Of a DNA stretch of 64,000 nt, positions 57,561 to 64,000 are shown piece by piece (position 1 is the first letter of the stretch; every line of letters starts with the position of its first letter). Source of the DNA: Cloeon dipterum (lineage: Eukaryota; Arthropoda; Insecta; Ephemeroptera; Baetidae); NCBI RefSeq assembly GCF_949628265.1, contig NC_088787.1:486501-550500 (forward strand), in the 5' to 3' direction. The notes beneath the pieces were generated by a model. The model worked only from the letters and a program-made list of their open reading frames with translations, searched no databases and was not told the origin of the DNA. The position numbers were made by a program, and so were the translations under genes.

Positions 57561-60500
57561 TGTCCAACTCTCGAGAGTTAATTTATGCTTGTGATTTTTA
57601 TTCCATCTCTAAGCCAAAGAACCAATTTGAAAAGTGACAATTAAATAGCTTGCAATCAAGTTTTTTGCGGCGAGAAAAAAAATTATATTAACGTGCTTTT
57701 GTTTCCTCGTTTTCGTGCCGTGTTATCGCTGAGCAAAATCCGGTTTTATGCAATCTGCGCTGCTTACTCGTTAGGCCAGTTGCATACAAAGTGTTCTGGC
57801 ATTTGGGAACAGACCTGTTGCTCTCTGCAACTTAATCCATATGAATTTGAACTTGAATCAATTCGTTTCCCAGAATAATTTGAGATAAAATTTTAATTTA
57901 GCGAATAATCAGAAGAAAAAGGATTTTTGTGGGCAGTAAGACGGGTGGCGGTGGAAAAGGTTTCTAAAATACGCTAAATTTTACGGCGAAGAGTCTTGCA
58001 AACTTTGGTTTTTCACTCCACGACCCACAGGAGGCGAGTTATTAATTTTTAAAGGCGAGAAATAGCGGTTTGTGACATTTTTAACTTTTTTACAGCACTC
58101 GCGTGAAGAGCTGCAACGTGCACTTGGGTCTTGGGATCCATAGATCCTTTTTTAAGCACCACGTTTTTGTAGGTCAACCACCACAACGATTTTTTGCTCA
58201 ATTTCAGACTGTTTAGTTCGAAAAAATATTGAAAGCTCATGAGAATATGGTATGATCACTCAATAATTTTAAATTTAATTCATTTGATATAAATCGCGTT
58301 TTTTGTTTATTGAGTAAAAAAATCTGAGCGCGGATGGAGCGGCTTCTTTTCAATAGTTTTCACTCTCTCAGAGAGACGACGCTCGCGTGATCGTGACCTT
58401 TGCCGTTTTCTCGTTCGGCCACAGCGCAAAACGCGCGAATTTCACTCACTCAAGTAGGATAAATTTTTAAAAAATAAAATAAAATCCACGTGACACCAGC
58501 AGCAAAAGGTTATGTGCGGATTTATTTTAATTTTTGAACCTTTTTGCGCTGCACGTCCCGTAGGCTATGTGCAGCTTCCCGGCGTCCCAAATTCCAAAAA
58601 TTTATAAGTGCCAGAAAGTGGCGAGTCGGCGTCCGAGTTTAGTCAAAAAATACAACAAAATATTTAAAAAAATAGATTGTTTCTTTTGCTAATCCACCAA
58701 ATTTATAAATATTTTTGGTGCAATGTTTTCCTATCGCTTTCGGAGATAGAGTCAGGTCAAGACCAAAGTGATAGCCGCCATTTCGACCTCTCGTGACGCA
58801 CGATTTTCTTACGCTACATAATTTATTTTCAAATTCTGCAGCAATTATAAATAAAAATTGGTCAGTTGACGAATGCTAGCCGCTTATGTTTTTTAACTCA
58901 TTTTTCCTAACCGCCGGCAGCATTGAATTTATACAATTTGGCTCGGCAACAGCAGCCGCATTATTTTCTTCGCAGTTTGACTCGTCGTCTTTTATAAACA
59001 AATCTACACTCGACCTGCCTCAAGGTTGTTCCAGAGAGATCGCACTGATCCGCAAAATAAAAGGCATTCACATAAATTTAAATAATGAGCCTCTGACGCG
59101 CAGAGATTGCCGTAAAAAACCGGTTTGGCGGTCAACAGACTTGTCTCGCCGAGTGTGAGTGAACAGGTGCGTGTGTTAGTTGCATTTATTTCTTTTCACG
59201 AGCTGAATAAACGTACCTTCCGTGCGCACGTGCTATTCTTGACGCTCCTCCTTTCTCGCCTCAAAGAATTGAATTTATGCTTGACATTTTCATTCCGTCT
59301 CTAAGGCAAAGTAACCGTTTGAAAAGTGACAATTAAATAGCATGCAATCAAGTTTTTTGCCGGCGAGAAAAAAATAATATTTACGTGCTTTTATTTCCTC
59401 TTTATCGCTCTCAGCATTCCGGTTTTATGCAATCTGCGCTGCTTACTCGCTAGGCCAGTTGCATACAACCAATGGTCTAGCATTTGGGAGTCAACCCGTT
59501 GCTCTCTGCAACTTAATCTATTTAAATTTGAGCTTGAATCAATTCTCGTTTCCCAATATGATTTGAGATAAAATTTTAATTTAGCGAATAATCAGAAGAA
59601 AAAGGATTTTTGTGAGCAGTAAGACGGGTGGCGGTGGAAAAGGTTTCTAAAATACGCCAAATTTTACGGCGAAGAGTCTTGCAAACTTTGGTTTTTCACT
59701 CCACGACCCACAGGAGGCGAGTTTTTAATTTTTAAAGGCGAGAAATAGCGGTTTGTGACATTTTTAACTTTTTTACAGCACTCGCGTGAAGAGCTGCAAC
59801 GTGCACTTGGGTCTTGGGATCCATAGATCCTTTTTTAAGCACCACGTTTTTGTAGGTCAACCACCACAACGATTTTTTGCTCAATTTCAGACTGTTTAGT
59901 TCGAAAAAATATTGAAAGCTCATGAGAATATGGTATGATCACTCAATAATTTTAAATTTAATTCATTTGATATAAATCGCGTTTTTTGTTTATTGAGTAA
60001 AAAAATCTGAGCGCGTATGGAGCGGCTTCTTTTCAATAGTTTTCACTCTCTCAGAGAGACGACGCTCGCGTGATCGTGACCTTTGCCGTTTTCTCGTTCG
60101 GCCACAGCGTAAAACGCGCGAATTTCACTCACTCAAGTAGGAGAAATTTTTAAAAAATAAAATAAAATCCACGTGACATCAGCAGCAAGGTTATGTGCGG
60201 ATTTATTTTAATTTTTGAACCTTTTTGCGCTGCACGTCCCGTAGGCTATGTGCAGCTTCCCGGCGTCCCAAATTCCAAAAATTTATAAGTGCCAGAAAGT
60301 GGCGAGTCGGCGTCCGAGTTTAGTCAAAAAATACAACAAAATATTTAAAAAATAGATTGTTTCTTTTGCTAATCTACCAAATTTATAAATATTTTTGGTG
60401 CAATGTTTTCCTATCGCTTTCGGAGATAGAGTCAGGTCAAGACCAAAGTGATAGCCGCCATTTCGACCTCTCGTCACGCACGATTTTCTTACGCTACATA

Positions 60501-61460
60501 ATTTATTTTCAAATTCTGCAGCAATTATAAATAAAAATTGGTCAGTTGACGAATGCTAGCCGCTTATGTTTTTTAACTCATTTTTCCTAACCGCCGGCAG
60601 CATTGAATTTATACAATTTGGCTCGGCAACAGCAGCCGCATTATTTTCTTCGCAGTTTGACTCGTCGTCTTTTATAAACAAATCTACACTCGACCTGCCT
60701 CAAGGTTGTTTCAGAGAGATCGCACTGATCCGCAAAATAAAAGGCATTCACGTTAATTTAAATAATGAGCCTCTGACGCGCAGAGATTGCCGTAAGAAAA
60801 CCGGTTTGGCGGTCAACAGACTTGTCTCGCCGAGAGTGAAAGAAAAGGCGCGTGCTCAGCTGCATTTATTTCTTTTCACGAGCTGAATAAACGTACCTTC
60901 CGTGCGCACGTGCTATTCTTGACGCTCCTCCTTTCTCGCCTCAAAGAATTAAATTTATGCTTGACATTTTCATTCCGTCTCTAAGCCAAAGTAACCGTTT
61001 GAAAAGTGACAATTAAATAGCATGCAATCAAGTTTTTTGCGGCGAGAAAAAAATAATATTTACGTGCTTTTATTTCCTCTTTATCGCTTTCAGCATATTC
61101 CGGTTTTATGCAATCTGCGCTGCTTACTCGCTAGGCCAGTTGCATACAATCAATGGTCTAGCATTTGGGAGCCAACCTGTTGCTCTCTGCAACTTAATCT
61201 ATTTAAATTTGAGCAAGAATCATTTCGTTTCCCAGTATAATTGGAGATAAAATTTTAATTTAGCGAATAATCAGAAGAAAAAGGATTTTTGTGAGCAGTA
61301 AGACGGGTGGCGGTGGAAAAGGTTTCTAAAATACGCCAAATTTTACGGCGACGAGTCTTACAAACTTTTCACTTCACGACCCATATGAGCCGAGTTATTA
61401 ATTTTTAAAGGCGACAAAAAGTGTTTTGTGACATATCAAACTCTTTTACAGCGCTCGCGT
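57140..61460 (+). repeat. Array of ~1.68-kb tandem repeats (about 2.5 units)
   Basis: Corresponding points are 58049/59732, 58750/60430, 58886/60566 and 57693/59380/61060; the period between the last two units is 1680-1683 bp. The first unit contains about 100 extra bp near 57490-57580. Units are highly similar, so the duplication is young. Each full unit carries the Yellow promoter-upstream block and the KSTLDL-containing block also found at 25850 (minus). A 63-codon minus-strand ORF (58049-58240, 59732-59923) is identical in two units, but so is the surrounding DNA, so this gives no evidence of selection. Confidence 0.85.
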
Positions 61461-62488
61461 GGAGAGCTGCAAAAAAGCTTAGACTTATAATGTTCCACAC
61501 CGCATTTATTGTTATTTATTTGGGATAAATATGATAATGCAAAGTCGCGCGGCGACCACCGGGGCCGGCGAGCGATTGGGTCATTGGGAGGCCACGCCAA
61601 AGGCGGCCAGCACACCGGGGGTGGCGAGCGTAGGGGCGGCCGTGGCGGACGTTGAAAAACAATTTATGCGTGACTGTTAAATAATATTTCCTTTTATAAT
61701 CTTGAGAGAGCGCCAAAATAAATTTTGCATTTTATCTTGTTTTCTATCGTTCCACTGAAATCAACGTTTGAACTTCTCCCGCGCAACATCCGATTTCGTG
61801 TACGCCTCTAAACGCATAAAAAGCTCTTAGCACGACGAACGCAGGAGAGGATCCGCACTTTTCTTGTGCATTTGTGATAGCAACTCCCCCAAGTGACGCC
61901 ACATAGGGGAAAAGCATGCATTTAAGGCGTGTCACTCTCCCAACCTGATTCCAACATGGTGCCGCTGCGCTGCAACTCCTTGTCTCAATGACCAATGCTC
62001 CTGAGTAAACTTGCTCTGTGTTGTGGTACAACAAGCAACTGACGCTGATACTTGTTTACTTGCATCGGGCCAGAATTTTTGGAATATCAGGTGAGATTTT
62101 ATCGCTTTTCAAGGAATTTGTTGTTTTTCAATGAGACGAATGTGTTAGGAATGATATTCAGTATGAGAAATGTGATTCAAACTCTCGATGACACAGATAT
62201 TTAGAGAATACAAATCATCATTACGAATTTGTGCATTCTTTTTTTGTCCCTGACACATGGAACGGCTGTTGGCCTATTTTGGCTGTATTAAAGCTAAGCT
62301 TTGTTTCCTCTGAGGTGGCCGATGTGACTGGCGTTACATGATGACCGAAATTTCGACTGCTTCAGGCTGATTTTATGAAACTAATTAAGTGGCGCGGCTG
62401 ATTTTTAACACGCAACCATTACGTAGTAAAATAAACGACCTTCTAGTCAAGGGGTCAGCAGCCTCAGCCAAAATTTGTTGCTCTTTTT
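61461..62488. other. Unassigned sequence between the tandem array and a hAT-like element
   Basis: About 61545-61660 is notably GC-rich with repeated GGCGGCC/GGCGAGCG words. Two minus-strand open frames (61516-61716 and 61744-62034) were examined; neither shows a recognised domain or splice context. No tRNA or other RNA gene was identified. Confidence 0.35.
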
Positions 62489-63884
62489 TAGTGCTTTGCG
62501 CGGGTACAAATTTTCAACCCAAACCCGCACCGAACCCGCTTATTTCGTACCGCACCCAAACCGCACCCATATCTTTTTTCAAAATTTGAACCCGCACCCG
62601 CACCAAACCGCACTACGCCAACCCGCACCCGCAATCCGCCATATTGAATTTGCAAAAACTGGACCCGCACCCGCGGGTTTGGTGCGGGTTTGCGGGTTCA
62701 ACCCTCAAACCCGCGACCCGCGCAAAACAGTTGAGAAAACCCCTACTTTCCATTTTTTGGGGGTTTTGCGGGCGTTCAAAGGTCAAAATCTGGGAATTTT
62801 GAGTACTTTATGACTTTGCTCAGGGTGGTCCTTAAAAATTAAAAAACCCGTAAACTTGTCTCATCGAGGCAAACAACTTTTATATTGATCTCAAGGTGGT
62901 AGGTCAAAGGCCAAGGTTAAAAAAATTAATTTTTGGAATTTAAACTCAAATTTGAAAATGCATATATTAAAATTTTTAATTTTTTTTAAACCCAATTTGT
63001 AGAACACAAAAATTAAGCTAAAAACGTTAAAATTTGGAATGGCGTTTATCCTCATTTTTTTAAATTAAAAATGAAAAATTTTAAAACCCTTGTTTGTCGA
63101 GGTAGGTAAAAACGATGATTGACCAAATGTCGACTTATAATCATCCGAATTTCAAAAACCACATACCGTTAGACTCCTCTCGACATCCTTAAGTGCACTA
63201 AAGGGGTATAATTCGATTTTATATTTTATTTTATAATTGCGACGAGATTTTTAGTGCAGAATTCGAGATTTGGTGCTCATCAAGCATTTTATTGCACCCG
63301 TCTCGATAAAAAAACTTTGTGCACCCGAATCTTGGATTGTGGTGGTCCTATTTACAAAAAATACGTACCATAAAAAAATTTCATTATATTCATTTTCAAA
63401 TTTAAGTTTAAAATCTAAAAATTAATTTTTGTGACCTTGACCTTTGACCTACCACTTTGAGGTCAAGATAAAAGTTGTTTGTCTTGTTAAGACGAGTTTG
63501 CGGGTTTTTTAATTTTTGTTCTAGGACCAACCTGAGCAAAGTTATGAAGTACTCAAAATTCCCAGATTTTGATCTTTGAACGCCCGCAAAAATTGGAAAG
63601 TCGGGGTTTTTTCAACTGATTTTTCGGTCAATTAGGGCAAAGTTAACGCAAAAAAATTCATCAAAATCCATCGACCCCTGGACAACAATTTGTTCAGAGA
63701 TTGTGGCTCAATTATATAAAAGTTGCGGGTTTGCCGGGGCAACCCGCACCCGCACCAAACCGCACTACGCCAACCCGCACCCGCAATCCGCCATATTGGA
63801 TTTGCAAAATCTGGACCCGCACCCGCGGGTTTGGTGCGGGTTTGCGGGTTCAACCCTCAAACCCGCGACCCGCGCAAAGCACTA
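62489..63884. mobile_element. hAT-like foldback element (1396 bp) with 8-bp TSD
   Basis: The ends are the 17-bp inverted repeats TAGTGCTTTGCGCGGGT and ACCCGCGCAAAGCACTA. They are flanked by the direct repeat CTCTTTTT at 62481-62488 and 63885-63892. Inside, 62590-62730 and 63745-63880 are direct repeats rich in ACCCGC words. 62745-62960 and 63390-63625 form long inverted arms (ggtaggtcaaaggcc / gacctttgacctacc). There is no transposase. TSD length points to hAT; the internal foldback design is unusual. Confidence 0.85.
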
Positions 63885-64000
63885 CTCTTTTTCTGCCGCT
63901 TTTTTATCTTTCTTCCACCAAAAGTTTGTGAGCCACCGATTATTTCAATATAATTAGAAAATAAATCCAAAAAGGTTTCGTGGAGCCGCAGCAGGAACTG

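Noticed and set aside
58049..59923. An identical 63-codon minus-strand ORF in two tandem units (58049-58240, 59732-59923)
   Set aside because: The surrounding DNA is equally identical because the units are recent duplicates, so identity is no sign of selection. The third, partial unit (about 61380-61470) does not preserve the ORF, and no known domain is visible.
57140..61460. CRISPR-like or satellite array
   Set aside because: The repeats are 1.68 kb and tandem without spacers, in a eukaryotic genome; they are simple segmental duplicates.
61516..62034. Two minus-strand ORFs of 66 and 96 codons
   Set aside because: No domain, no repeat copy and no splice context; a transposon remnant is possible but not supported.

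Overview
This is a eukaryotic nuclear window, almost certainly from an arthropod and most likely an insect. Genes have many short introns (about 50-130 nt) with GT/AG borders. There are Yellow/major-royal-jelly-type genes, a secreted S1 protease, an arthropod-type core promoter (TATA plus TCAGTC initiator), hAT-type DNA transposons and a dead non-LTR retrotransposon. The compact gene structure would suit a small insect genome such as a mayfly, but that is only a guess.

Region by region. The left edge (19-154) holds one exon of a Yellow gene that continues to the left. A 1.76-kb hAT element follows (979-2742). From 2.8 to 40.3 kb lies a cluster of leucine-rich-repeat-like (LRR) genes, all with the same five-exon structure (intron phases 1, 0, 0, 2). 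On the minus strand these begin at 4577 (intact), 5963 (wreck), 8232 (intact), 10979 (one frameshift), 18294 (broken), 20984 (broken), 28934 (intact) and 36985 (intact, with a LINE fragment in intron 1). On the plus strand three almost identical intact copies begin at 22487, 30433 and 38491. The plus copies and their minus-strand neighbours form head-to-head pairs in three tandem units of about 8 kb. Units 2 and 3 also carry the first exon of a Yellow gene; in unit 2 it is a truncated pseudogene (32673-32915). A NET-domain-like gene with two apparent 1-nt indels lies at 12284-14626.

From 40.7 to 43.8 kb is an intact 813-aa secreted protein with the order Yellow, EGF, Yellow, EGF. At 44.6-46.9 kb (minus) is a 567-aa secreted protein with two S1 protease domains, the first degenerate and the second with a complete triad. 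At 48.9-52.5 kb is a diverged LRR relative whose exon 2 is split by a hAT element with an 8-bp target duplication; it also has a 1-nt frameshift. At 53.8-55.8 kb is a single-domain Yellow gene with a clear promoter but no identifiable last exon. The right end is repeat-rich: an inverted copy of sequence at 25.5-27.0 kb, an array of 1.68-kb tandem repeats carrying a copy of the Yellow promoter-upstream region, and a third hAT-like element (62489-63884).

How it fits together. The LRR proteins have no signal peptide and are probably intracellular; the Yellow and protease products are secreted. I see no evidence for a shared pathway. What links the genes is history: segmental duplication, exchange between paralogues and transposon insertion. 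Upstream regions of the LRR genes share a dispersed motif of about 45 bp in both orientations, and the divergent promoters carry a full CRE palindrome.
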